8,134 bases of DNA from an uncultured Bacilli bacterium (lineage in GTDB: Bacteria > Bacillota_I > Bacilli_A > RF39 > UBA660), in the NCBI GenBank assembly GCA_944371685.1, contig CALVXV010000057.1, forward strand, positions 1 through 8,134, given 5' to 3'. Below are positions 1 to 6,888 of this stretch, in pieces. The position numbers were made by a program, and so were the translations under genes. Within the stretch, counting starts at the first letter, position 1, and each line of letters opens with the position of its first letter. The notes below the pieces were generated by a model, which ran no database searches, had not been told where the DNA came from, and saw only the letters and a program-made list of their open reading frames with translations.

Positions 1-1121
1 CCAAAGCCAAATTTATCAATATAATCAAATAAAGTGTTTTTACCTAATCTTTGTCCTAGGATAACGAAACCTGGGTTACATGAATTTTCAACTACTTGCA
101 TAAATGTTTCTTTACCGTGGCCACCATGTTTCCAGCAATGGATAGTGGCATTTTCCACTTTAATACTACCTTTATCATAGTAAGTGTCTTTATTTAGATC
201 GACTTTGCCTTCTTGTAAAGCAGCAGCTAGGGTTATTATTTTGAAAGTAGAACCTGGCTCATATGTAGCCCATATTGGCAAGTTCCTATTTATTTCTTCT
301 AAGCTATAGTTTTGATAATTATTAGGATCAAAGGTTGGTCTTGATGATATCGCGAGAATTTCTCCGGTGTTTGGATCCATGACTATACCAATAGCTCTAT
401 CGGGATTATATTTGGTAACGGCATTACTTAATTCTCTTTCTAATGAGGTTTGAATTTCATTATTGATAGTTAAAGTAATATTCATGCCATCTTGGGGTTG
501 TTCATAGACTTCATTTAAGTTTAGTTTATTACCTTTGGCATCACTAAAATATTTTATCGCACCATCTTCACCAGTTAAATATTCATCATAAGTTAATTCG
601 ATGCCACTTAGTCCTTGGTTATCTATTCCCACGAAACCTAAAGTATGTGCCATATGACTATCGTAAGGATAGACTCTTTTTGATTCTTTAACTAAATATA
701 CACCATCTAACTTTAAAGCTTTTATTTTATCGGCAATTTCATATGATAATTTTCTTCCTTCTGGATGAACTCTTTCAATTGATGTTTTTTTACTTACATG
801 TTTATACATACTTTCATAACTAACATTTAATATTTCGGCTAATTTAGTAGCTGTTTCTTCTTTATTTTTTATTTGGTTTGGAATAACCACTAATGAGGTT
901 GTCGTAGCATTATCAGCTAAAATAACTCCTGTTCTATCGTAGATTAATCCCCTATCGGCTTTAATTGGTAAGTTTCTACTCCATAAGTCACTGGCTTTTT
1001 TATTTAGTTTGTTATAGTCAATGACTTGGATATAAAATACTCTAAGTATAATAACAATAAAGATAAATAATATTATGAGTAAAGTTATTTTCATTCTTTT
1101 GTGTATATTTTTAAAGAACAT
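1..1121 (-). CDS. Class B penicillin-binding protein (FtsI/SpoVD-type peptidoglycan transpeptidase), C-terminus cut by window edge
   Basis: This is a peptidoglycan DD-transpeptidase that would cross-link stem peptides outside the membrane in division or elongation. 373 codons are visible with no stop. A short basic N-terminus is followed by one membrane anchor at about residues 11-32. The PBP dimerisation-domain signature RGLIYDRTGVILADN is at 57-71. The transpeptidase domain starts near 243. The catalytic serine motif is STFK at 291-294 (S291, K294) and the second motif SCN is at 347-349; the KTG motif and any PASTA repeats would lie beyond the edge. The ATG at 1119-1121 is chosen because GGTGAT (1125-1130) lies just upstream and the anchor follows at once. 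No mra, ftsL or mur genes adjoin, so this is not the usual dcw cluster. Upstream is only a weak promoter-like pair very close to the start, so its transcription start is uncertain. FtsI, SpoVD and PBP2B cannot be separated without the C-terminus. Confidence 0.93.
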   Translation of the reverse strand, partial: MFFKNIHKRMKITLLIILFIFIVIILRVFYIQVIDYNKLNKKASDLWSRNLPIKADRGLIYDRTGVILADNATTTSLVVIPNQIKNKEETATKLAEILNVSYESMYKHVSKKTSIERVHPEGRKLSYEIADKIKALKLDGVYLVKESKRVYPYDSHMAHTLGFVGIDNQGLSGIELTYDEYLTGEDGAIKYFSDAKGNKLNLNEVYEQPQDGMNITLTINNEIQTSLERELSNAVTKYNPDRAIGIVMDPNTGEILAISSRPTFDPNNYQNYSLEEINRNLPIWATYEPGSTFKIITLAAALQEGKVDLNKDTYYDKGSIKVENATIHCWKHGGHGKETFMQVVENSCNPGFVILGQRLGKNTLFDYIDKFGF

Positions 1122-1164
1122 ATAATCACCAATTAAATATATGATTATGGTCTAAAAATGTTTA

Positions 1165-1193
1165 CAAAAAAACATGGCTTTTCACCATGTTTA
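1165..1193 (-). terminator. Intrinsic terminator of the decayed secreted-protein gene
   Basis: Read on the minus strand, AAACATGG (1192-1185) pairs with CCATGTTT (1177-1170) across a 7-base loop, an 8-bp perfect stem, and is followed by a run of seven U (1172-1166). The left arm overlaps the TAA stop at 1193-1191. It separates the pseudogene transcript from the penicillin-binding protein gene downstream. Confidence 0.8.
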
Positions 1194-2139
1194 TTCAATT
1201 GTATAAGGGTCTGACTGTGTACCTGTTCCTCCGGTGATTTGGACTTTAGATGATAAGTAGATAGAAGGTTTAATACCTTGTGTGGTATTTAAACCATAAT
1301 CTCCAGTATAACAATGTCCCTGTGCGGTTACAATATATGGTGCAGCATAAGAACCACCATTCAAAACAGATATTGTCCACCAATTAATATTAGAGTCAAA
1401 CATCCAATTTGTATTAATACAAGTACTTATGTTCTGAGTATTAATATTAAAATTACCACAATCATTTTTATTTAAATTAGCTCTTATATATTCAGTAGCT
1501 GATACTAAAGCTATTTTACTAAGCCAAGGTGCACTATTTTCATCATTTATTGCTTCGTTCATATTGTATTTATTAGAACTATTTATTTTACCGACATTAA
1601 AATAATGTGAATCTATTTGACTTTGGGCTTCACTAGAAAGTGAATTATAGTAAGTAGTATTTAAATAAGTGCTTAGTGAAGATGGAAGATCCTATTTAAT
1701 ATCACCGGATGATTTATTCCAAACCATATTGCCTATACTACTATTTTTCACTATTTTTACTGTGTCATCATTTTCTATAGAGATAATTCGCCAGCCTGCT
1801 TTTTCATTATTAAATGTGATATAGTTATTTGGATTTTTACCTTTATAAATATATCTATCTTCATATTCATCTTTATATAGTCCAATTCCAGAAGTTACTA
1901 TATTGACGTTTCTAAAATATAATCAGATAATGTGGTTTTTGTGGTACTACAAGCAGTATACAACTCATCAATTGCTCCTTGAACATCTGTTGAAGAAAGT
2001 CCACTTACACTATTATCATATGTTACATCACTACTCGGAAAATAAGTTGCGGCTGATACTCCTATAGTTCCAAATATTATGGTTGTTAATATACATAAAA
2101 ATATTCTGCTTTTTAAGATTTTTTTATTTTCTCTTTCAT
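1191..2139 (-). pseudogene. Decayed secreted/surface protein gene (DUF6273-like), two frameshifts and one nonsense codon
   Basis: Reading from the ATG at 2139, the frame ends at TAA (2115-2113) after eight codons. Joining three frames gives one coherent 316-residue protein. It has a lysine-rich start and hydrophobic signal segment ending in VSAAT, then a segment containing SGLSSTDVQGAIDELY. Next comes a body with GLYKDEYEDRYIYKG and ITFNNEKAGWRIISIE, and a C-terminus with IKPSIYLSSKVQITGGTGTQ. I recognise this layout from multi-copy secreted proteins of gut Bacillota (DUF6273-type); their function is unknown. The lesions are: loss of one A in the A7 run at 2119-2125; loss of one A in the A3 run at 1909-1911 (stop at 1900-1898); and TAG at 1694-1692 within IK*DLPSSL, where TGG (Trp) is expected. 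The longest intact piece starts at an internal ATG at 1562 and has no ribosome binding site. The gene's own ribosome binding site, promoter and terminator are intact, suggesting recent decay. Confidence 0.85.
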
Positions 2140-2149
2140 ATTTATCTCT

Positions 2150-2156
2150 CCTCCTT
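2150..2156 (-). promoter_or_regulatory. Strong Shine-Dalgarno of the decayed secreted-protein gene
   Basis: AAGGAGG lies 10 bases before the ATG at 2139. It is a near-perfect anti-16S match and fixes the original start of the broken gene, even though the frame closes after eight codons. Confidence 0.75.
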
Positions 2157-2183
2157 ATGTCAGAGTTTTTACTTTAATATAAT
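2155..2183 (+). promoter_or_regulatory. Possible promoter of the XRE regulator gene
   Basis: A consensus -10 TATAAT (2178-2183) lies 17 bases from a poor -35, TTATGT (2155-2160). Transcription would begin near 2190, inside the palindrome, which would fit autorepression. The weak -35 makes this tentative. Confidence 0.4.
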
Positions 2184-2210
2184 TTTACTCCACGAATCGT
2201 GGCTAGTCAA
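2182..2210 (-). promoter_or_regulatory. Sigma-A-type promoter of the secreted-protein gene
   Basis: On the minus strand, -35 TTGACT (2210-2205) and -10 TAAAAT (2187-2182) are separated by exactly 17 bases. Each hexamer is one base from consensus. The spacer contains the palindrome at 2190-2202, so a protein bound there would block RNA polymerase. Confidence 0.75.
2190..2202. promoter_or_regulatory. Candidate operator: perfect inverted repeat CCACGAATCGTGG
   Basis: The 6-base arms CCACGA and TCGTGG around one central base form a perfect dyad, GC-rich within AT-rich DNA. It sits between the -35 and -10 of the minus-strand promoter. It also falls at about the start point expected for the plus-strand XRE gene. 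The adjacent divergent XRE regulator is the likely ligand, by position only; binding is inferred. Confidence 0.65.
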
Positions 2211-2254
2211 AACAAAAATCCCACATTACGCAACAATGAGGTGGGTGATGTAAA

Positions 2255-2488
2255 ATGATAGGAAAGATTATAAAATATTCGAGAAAACAATCCGGCTTAA
2301 CACAAGAAGAACTTGGTAAGTTAGCTAATATAAATAGAACAACTTTGGGCAATTATGAGACAGAATTTAGGCAGCCGACTTTTGAGATGATTGAAACTTT
2401 ACTTAATAAATGTGGAGTTAAAATATATTTTGAAATGAATAATGGTGAAAGATTTGAAAGTAAAGATATTTTAAGAAAGGATATTTAA
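2255..2488 (+). CDS. XRE-family (Cro/CI-type) helix-turn-helix regulator, 77 aa
   Basis: This small cytoplasmic DNA-binding protein is almost entirely one HTH_XRE domain. Helix 2 of the fold is TQEELGKLA (16-24) and the recognition helix region is NRTTLGNYETE (27-37). The typical RQPTFEMIETLL segment follows at 39-50. The last 25 or so residues (VKIYFEMNNGERF...) form a short tail with no sensor or oligomerisation domain that I recognise. The ATG at 2255 follows the purine-rich GAGGTGGGTGATG (2238-2250), which serves as ribosome binding site. The gene is divergent from the decayed secreted-protein gene, with the palindromic operator candidate between them, so it most likely represses that gene and possibly itself. 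It ends directly at a hairpin terminator. Family assignment is firm; the target is inferred from arrangement. Confidence 0.9.
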   Translation: MIGKIIKYSRKQSGLTQEELGKLANINRTTLGNYETEFRQPTFEMIETLLNKCGVKIYFEMNNGERFESKDILRKDI

Positions 2489-2517
2489 AAAGAGTTACGT
2501 TTTTTTGTAACTCTTTT
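2488..2517. terminator. Bidirectional intrinsic terminator between converging genes
   Basis: AAAAGAGTTAC (2488-2498) pairs perfectly with GTAACTCTTTT (2507-2517) over an 8-base loop, an 11-bp stem. The T-rich arm ends transcripts of the XRE gene on the plus strand, and the complementary T run serves the mutL operon arriving on the minus strand, whose last stop is at 2519-2521. Confidence 0.88.
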
Positions 2518-2518
2518 G

Positions 2519-3649
2519 TTATACCATCATGAATGTTCCTGGTAAATATATTAAAATTATAGCCGCTACTAACATAATTATGCCAGCGATTAATCTATTA
2601 TATGTTCCTATTGTATTTTCAATTATTAGCTCTTTAATAATAACGTTTACAACGCCAACTAAAATTAAACTGGTAATTAAATACATAAGGAAGTATAAGA
2701 ACATATAAGGTGCGGACGTGGTAACATTTTGCACTTCGAAGGCAGTTTCTAATAATACTGATGAGCTTTGAGATTGATTTACTAAAACAAATGAAGTTAT
2801 AACACTGGTAATTATGATGCCTAGTGAATACATGATAAATTGTTTTTTACCAAATAGTTCTTGAAGAACTTGGAGAATGCTTTTTTTAGGAATGTTTATT
2901 TTTAGATGGGCGTCAATACTAATGGCGGCAATAATGATTGCGATAATGGCAATAAAAGTTCTGATGAAGGTCGTTTGATTAATGGTAAATTCGACATTAG
3001 TAAGAGCAAATATCGTATAGGTAATGGTACTGGTTAGAATAAACATACCACCTAATATTAAACGTTTTTTATTATTATATACAGCTAGCATGATACCGGC
3101 TAAAAATAAGATAATCCAAAGAGAGCCTAGATTTATAGCGTCCCCTATTCCTTCGGTAAAGGCAATAGTTATTGGGCTTGTTTCTTTAACATTAGTTTTA
3201 CCTAATAAAGTGAAGTGAATAGTTGGATCTTGACTTTGATTAATATTGGTTGGAACCGGGCTACCGTTTTTAATTAATTCAACAGCATTTATGTTTTCTT
3301 GTTTTAGGTTATCAATAATGGTTTGTTTCATTTGATTTCCTATTTCATCGTTAAAACCGGAAAAATATTTATTACCAATAATAGTGAATGGTACTCCTTC
3401 ATTTTTATCACCAAAAGCAGTTCTAACTTGATTTAAAAGATCAAGATTATCTTGATTGTTCCATACTTCATATTTTTGAATATTGACATTTTGACCTAAT
3501 TGTTTTTGGATAATATCCAGATATTTTTCTTCTTTAGCACAGTGCGGACAGCCATCACCATGGAAAAAAGTTATGGTTACTTCTTCAGCATTTACTTTAG
3601 TAAATGGAATGATTAAAAATAGAACTAAAATTAATAAAATTTTTTTCAT
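2519..3649 (-). CDS. Membrane protein with exported thioredoxin-like domain (CPHC) and cysteine-less membrane half
   Basis: Predicted thiol-disulfide protein of 376 residues. A signal segment (1-21) is followed by a thioredoxin-like domain at about 23-115, with active site C34-P-H-C37 and a likely cis-proline in GVPF (85-88), facing outside the membrane. A linker leads to about six membrane segments near 171-191, 197-217, 227-247, 271-292, 314-340 and 350-372. The membrane half resembles, from memory, a CcdA/DsbD-like family whose first helix reads roughly DGFNPCAxWVLLFL. Here the matching stretch is DAINLGSLWIILFL. C34 and C37 are the only cysteines in the protein, so a DsbD-type relay of electrons through the membrane looks impossible. 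The ATG overlaps the desulfurase stop as ATGA, with AGGAGG just upstream, so it is translationally coupled. It is the last gene of the mutL operon. An oxidative thiol role or another reductant is possible; substrate unknown. Confidence 0.75.
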   Translation of the reverse strand: MKKILLILVLFLIIPFTKVNAEEVTITFFHGDGCPHCAKEEKYLDIIQKQLGQNVNIQKYEVWNNQDNLDLLNQVRTAFGDKNEGVPFTIIGNKYFSGFNDEIGNQMKQTIIDNLKQENINAVELIKNGSPVPTNINQSQDPTIHFTLLGKTNVKETSPITIAFTEGIGDAINLGSLWIILFLAGIMLAVYNNKKRLILGGMFILTSTITYTIFALTNVEFTINQTTFIRTFIAIIAIIIAAISIDAHLKINIPKKSILQVLQELFGKKQFIMYSLGIIITSVITSFVLVNQSQSSSVLLETAFEVQNVTTSAPYMFLYFLMYLITSLILVGVVNVIIKELIIENTIGTYNRLIAGIIMLVAAIILIYLPGTFMMV

Positions 3650-4764
3650 TGTTTACCTCCTAGCAATTTTTTATAACTTTCATCAAAGGCTTGTATAAAG
3701 TTTTCAATATCTATTTCAGTTGTTTTTTTAGATATACTTATTCTGATGCTTGTCTTAGCTTTTGTCTCATCATTTGTGAGGGCTAAAACTGATTTTGAAG
3801 CATTTCCCGTTGAACAAGCACTTTGCGTGGAAATGTATACATCTTGCTTTTCCAAACTATGGAGTAATGTTTCTGGTTTTATTCCTTTTACACTGATATT
3901 TAAAATATGAGGAATAGAATTTTCATTACTATTAATGGATACATTTGGATATTTTTTTAATTTTTCTTTAATTTTTTGATTAAGTTTTTGAACTTTTTTA
4001 ATGTCATCATCAATGTTTTGATAACTTAATCTTAGAGCTTTAGCCGTAGAGACAATGAGTTCTAATGGTGGTGTGCCACTACGAAATACAGTTGTACTTT
4101 TACCACCGGCAATTAAAGGTTCTATATTCAAATTTTCTTGTTTGTATAAAGCCCCAATTCCTTTAAAGCCAAAGAATTTATGGGCTGAAAAGCTAGCGGC
4201 ATCGACATTGGTTAGGTCAAATTTTATTTTACCAACAGCTTGCGTTATATCGCTATGAAAAATTATTTTAGGATAGTTTTTTAATAATTTTCCAATTTCT
4301 TCGATGGGCTGGCGAATTCCGGTTTCACTATTTACCATACTGATTGTAACTAGTATGGTATCTTTTGTTAATAATTTTTTTAGTTCATCTATTTTAACTA
4401 TTCCATTTTCTAAAGGAACATAATCTATTTTAAAACCTTTTTCTTCTAGTTGTTTTAAAGGACTATAGATAGATGAATGTTCTAAGGTGGTGGTTATAAT
4501 ATGTTTACCCCTATTTTGAAACTTTTCCATGGCTTTAATGATGGTGTTATTACTTTCACTAGCACCTGAGGTATATATTATTTCACTTGGCTTTACGTTT
4601 AAGATACTAGCAATTTGGTTAGTAGAAGCCTCGATTAAATGCTTGGCTTTTATACCTAATAAATGTAGTGAATTAGGATTGCCTATATATTTTGTGGCTT
4701 TTATAAAGCTATCTAAAACTTCATCATCAACTGGGGTGGTTGCGCTATAATCTAAATATGTCAT
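3646..4764 (-). CDS. Cysteine desulfurase (NifS/IscS family, PLP-dependent)
   Basis: Converts L-cysteine to alanine and passes the sulfur as a persulfide to Fe-S cluster or tRNA thiolation partners in the cytoplasm. The 372 residues are near the family's usual length. Visible landmarks: N-terminal YLDYSATTP; ASESNN at 68-73; the PLP-stacking histidine in LEH96; D172 and Q175 in HSDITQAVG; the PLP Schiff-base lysine K196 in SAHKFFGFKG; RSGTPP at 228-233; and catalytic C317 in QSACSTGNAS, within the longer loop typical of group I (IscS/NifS) enzymes. Ribosome binding site AAAGGA precedes the ATG at 4764. The gene starts 12 bp after mutL and its TGA overlaps the ATG of the membrane thioredoxin-like gene. 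No iscU, sufU or thiI is in view, so the acceptor is not known and I give no symbol. Confidence 0.92.
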   Translation of the reverse strand: MTYLDYSATTPVDDEVLDSFIKATKYIGNPNSLHLLGIKAKHLIEASTNQIASILNVKPSEIIYTSGASESNNTIIKAMEKFQNRGKHIITTTLEHSSIYSPLKQLEEKGFKIDYVPLENGIVKIDELKKLLTKDTILVTISMVNSETGIRQPIEEIGKLLKNYPKIIFHSDITQAVGKIKFDLTNVDAASFSAHKFFGFKGIGALYKQENLNIEPLIAGGKSTTVFRSGTPPLELIVSTAKALRLSYQNIDDDIKKVQKLNQKIKEKLKKYPNVSINSNENSIPHILNISVKGIKPETLLHSLEKQDVYISTQSACSTGNASKSVLALTNDETKAKTSIRISISKKTTEIDIENFIQAFDESYKKLLGGKQ

Positions 4765-4776
4765 AATTTTTCCTTT

Positions 4777-6597
4777 CTATTTAATGGTATCAAAACCACT
4801 ACGTTTGAATAATTTTTCTAAGTCATAATTTGAATAATATATCATGGTTGGTCTACCATGAGGACAGTTAAATGGGTTTTTACATTTTCTAAGGTCAGTT
4901 ATTAAGGCTTCCATTTCTTCCATGGTAATATTGGTATTAGCTTTGATAGCATGTTTACAGCTCATCATAGTGGCGACTTTTTCATTAAATTTTTCAATAC
5001 TAAAGTCTTTTTTAGTATTAATGACTATTTCAATTATTTTTCTGATTGATTCTTCTTCAAAACCTTTCGGAATCCAAGTTGGGTGCTGTTTTACGATGAT
5101 GGAATTAATACCAAATTCTTCTATTTTAAATTTTAGATTTTCTAAAATATTCATATTTTCTTTTAAAATGATAAATTCATCAGTTGATAGTTCAATGGTG
5201 ATTGGAAAGAGTAATTGCGTAGAGGCTATATTAGGTTTACCCATAGCTTCTTTAAACTTTTCATAATTACATCTTTCTTTAGCAGCGTGCTGGTCGATAA
5301 TATACATACCTTTTTCGTTTTGAGCAATTATGTATGTACCATGAACTAGACCGACTGGATACATTTCAGGCATAAATTCTTTTTCTTCTTCTTTGATGTT
5401 GATTTGATATTCGTTATCATCCATAATGACTTCGTGAACAATGTCACCATTATTTTCATCTTCATATATATTTTCATTAACGGGAATTTCTGGTGTTTCA
5501 AATTCTAGAGGTTCTGGTGTTATTTTAGGGACACTACTGGAATGTCTTTCTAAATCAAAGCGTAGTTCTTCTCGTTTGGGTTTTTCTTTTCTAATTGATA
5601 CTTCAGGTATTAAATTACGATCAGTGATAGCAGCCATAATGGTTACTTTAATTAGTTCTAATAATGTATCCATTTTGCTAAACTTAATATCCATTTTAGT
5701 TGGATGAATATTTACATCAATAACACTAGGATCCACTAAAATATTAATAACAGTTATTGGATATCTATTATCTGGTTTATATGAATGATAGGCATCATTT
5801 ATGGTTCTATTTATATCTATATTTCTAACTACTCTACCATTAACAATAGTGACCATATTGTTTCGACTAGATCTATGAACTTCTGGTAATGAGATGTAAC
5901 CAGATATTTCATAGTCAGGGTTTTCACCTTTAATTGGTACCATTTTTCTAGCAACGTCGGTTCCATATATACTTTGGATAACTTTTAAAATATTACCTGA
6001 ACCATCTGTTTTTAAGATAATATTATCATTGTTTTGTAAAGTAAAACGAATATTAGGCTGAGATAAAGCCAATTTATTTATATAGTCAGTAATACTTGCA
6101 AGTTCAGTATATAAGCTTTTCATGTGTTTTAATCTGGCCGGAGTGTTATAAAAAAGTTCACTAACAGTGATGGTGGTTCCTTTTCTGGCATCACCTAAGC
6201 CAACTTCTAGGATTTTTCCACCATTAATTACAACATGGGTTCCGATATCTTTCATACATGTTTTTAAATCAACTTTACTTACAGCGGCAATGGAAGCTAG
6301 AGCTTCTCCTCTGAAACCTAGAGTGGTTAATCTATATAAATCATCTTCATCATCTATTTTACTAGTAGCATGTCTTGAGAAGGCTAAGACAGCATCATCT
6401 TTATCCATACCTTTACCGTTATCAATAACTTTTATTTCTCTTGTTCCAGCATCTTTTAGTTCAACTTTAATTTCAGTACTTCCAGCATCAATGCTGTTTT
6501 CGACCAATTCTTTTACAACTGAAGCACATCTTTCAACTACTTCACCTGCAGCTATTTTATTAGCCAGAAGTTCATCCATAACTTTAATTACAGCCAT
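4777..6597 (-). CDS. mutL: DNA mismatch repair protein MutL (endonuclease type)
   Basis: Couples MutS mismatch recognition to strand incision and removal. The 606 residues are complete. The N-terminal GHKL ATPase shows VVKELVENSIDAG (E30 the likely catalytic base, N34 for Mg), DNGKGM (59-64), GFRGEAL (94-100) and FYNTPARLKH (149-158). An acidic linker spans about 335-408. The C-terminal domain keeps the nuclease metal motif DQHA-x2-E-x4-E (435-446), SCKHAIKA (546-553) and CPHGRPT (578-584), so this is a nicking MutL as in MutH-less bacteria. QLLFP (461-465) fits the beta-clamp-binding segment found in this domain. C24 replaces the usual proline of ERPASVV. The ATG at 6597 is chosen because it gives the canonical start of family members and has GGTGAT just upstream. 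It heads an operon with the desulfurase and membrane redox gene. mutS, its usual neighbour, is not in the window. Confidence 0.97.
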   Translation of the reverse strand: MAVIKVMDELLANKIAAGEVVERCASVVKELVENSIDAGSTEIKVELKDAGTREIKVIDNGKGMDKDDAVLAFSRHATSKIDDEDDLYRLTTLGFRGEALASIAAVSKVDLKTCMKDIGTHVVINGGKILEVGLGDARKGTTITVSELFYNTPARLKHMKSLYTELASITDYINKLALSQPNIRFTLQNNDNIILKTDGSGNILKVIQSIYGTDVARKMVPIKGENPDYEISGYISLPEVHRSSRNNMVTIVNGRVVRNIDINRTINDAYHSYKPDNRYPITVINILVDPSVIDVNIHPTKMDIKFSKMDTLLELIKVTIMAAITDRNLIPEVSIRKEKPKREELRFDLERHSSSVPKITPEPLEFETPEIPVNENIYEDENNGDIVHEVIMDDNEYQINIKEEEKEFMPEMYPVGLVHGTYIIAQNEKGMYIIDQHAAKERCNYEKFKEAMGKPNIASTQLLFPITIELSTDEFIILKENMNILENLKFKIEEFGINSIIVKQHPTWIPKGFEEESIRKIIEIVINTKKDFSIEKFNEKVATMMSCKHAIKANTNITMEEMEALITDLRKCKNPFNCPHGRPTMIYYSNYDLEKLFKRSGFDTIK

Positions 6598-6628
6598 AAT
6601 ATCACCATACTTTTAACCTTCTTATAAA

Positions 6629-6657
6629 ATTATACCATTATTTCGAAGTAAAAGGAA
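6629..6657 (-). promoter_or_regulatory. Probable promoter of the mutL operon (extended -10)
   Basis: On the minus strand, TGGTATAAT carries a consensus -10 TATAAT (6634-6629) with the TGn extension. The -35 position, 17 bases upstream, is TTCCTT (6657-6652), which is weak, as extended -10 promoters tolerate. It lies about 30 bases before the mutL start. A second TTGACT at 6766-6761 has no well-spaced -10 and was not called. Confidence 0.5.
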
Positions 6658-6759
6658 TGCGTATTTTTAAATTAAATTTATAAAGGTTTTTGGTAATTTT
6701 GTTAGATTAGGACTTTTTTTGTTTTTTATTAATTTTATATAGTTATAGACAAATAAAAC

Positions 6760-6788
6760 TAGTCAAACGCATAAAAATATTATATAAT
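6760..6788 (+). promoter_or_regulatory. Promoter of the tRNA-Thr gene
   Basis: Consensus -10 TATAAT (6783-6788) lies 17 bases after a moderate -35 TAGTCA (6760-6765). The expected start is near 6795, only a few bases before the mature tRNA 5' end at 6804. Confidence 0.5.
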
Positions 6789-6803
6789 ATAGTTGTTTGA
6801 TGT

Positions 6804-6879
6804 GCTGGAATAGCTCAGTTGGTAGAGCAGCTGTCTCGTAATCAGCAGGTCGCAGGTTCAAGTCCTGTTTCCAGCACCA
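6804..6879 (+). tRNA. tRNA-Thr (anticodon CGT), CCA encoded
   Basis: Full cloverleaf of 76 bases. The acceptor stem GCTGGAA (6804-6810) pairs with TTCCAGC (6869-6875), then A73 and an encoded CCA (6877-6879). The D arm is GCTC/GAGC. The anticodon arm is GCTGT-CTCGTAA-TCAGC (6830-6846), giving anticodon CGT at 6837-6839, which reads the threonine codon ACG. The T arm is GCAGG-TTCAAGT-CCTGT, with a terminal G-U pair. The pair closing the anticodon loop (31-39) is T-T, not Watson-Crick. The gene stands alone, opposite in direction to its neighbours, with its own promoter and terminator. A CGT isoacceptor is normally accessory to a TGT one elsewhere in the genome. Confidence 0.95.
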
Positions 6880-6888
6880 TATGAAAAT

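Noticed and set aside
1191..1562. An open frame of 123 residues beginning at an internal ATG
   Set aside because: It is the C-terminal piece of the broken secreted-protein gene. It continues the same frame and homology upstream through the TAG at 1694-1692 and has no ribosome binding site at 1562.
1692..1694. Possible UAG recoding (readthrough or code change) in the secreted-protein gene
   Set aside because: mutL ends in TAG right before the desulfurase start, so TAG is a working stop in this genome, and the gene also carries two frameshifts.
6167..6616. Long plus-strand open frame opposite the mutL N-terminus
   Set aside because: It lies wholly antisense to the conserved MutL ATPase motifs and shows no recognisable domain; a codon-composition shadow.
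6658..6759. AT-rich gap between the mutL promoter and the tRNA promoter
   Set aside because: Checked for a small gene, hairpin or repeat; only T-rich tracts and a TTGACT at 6766-6761 (minus) without a properly spaced -10 were seen.
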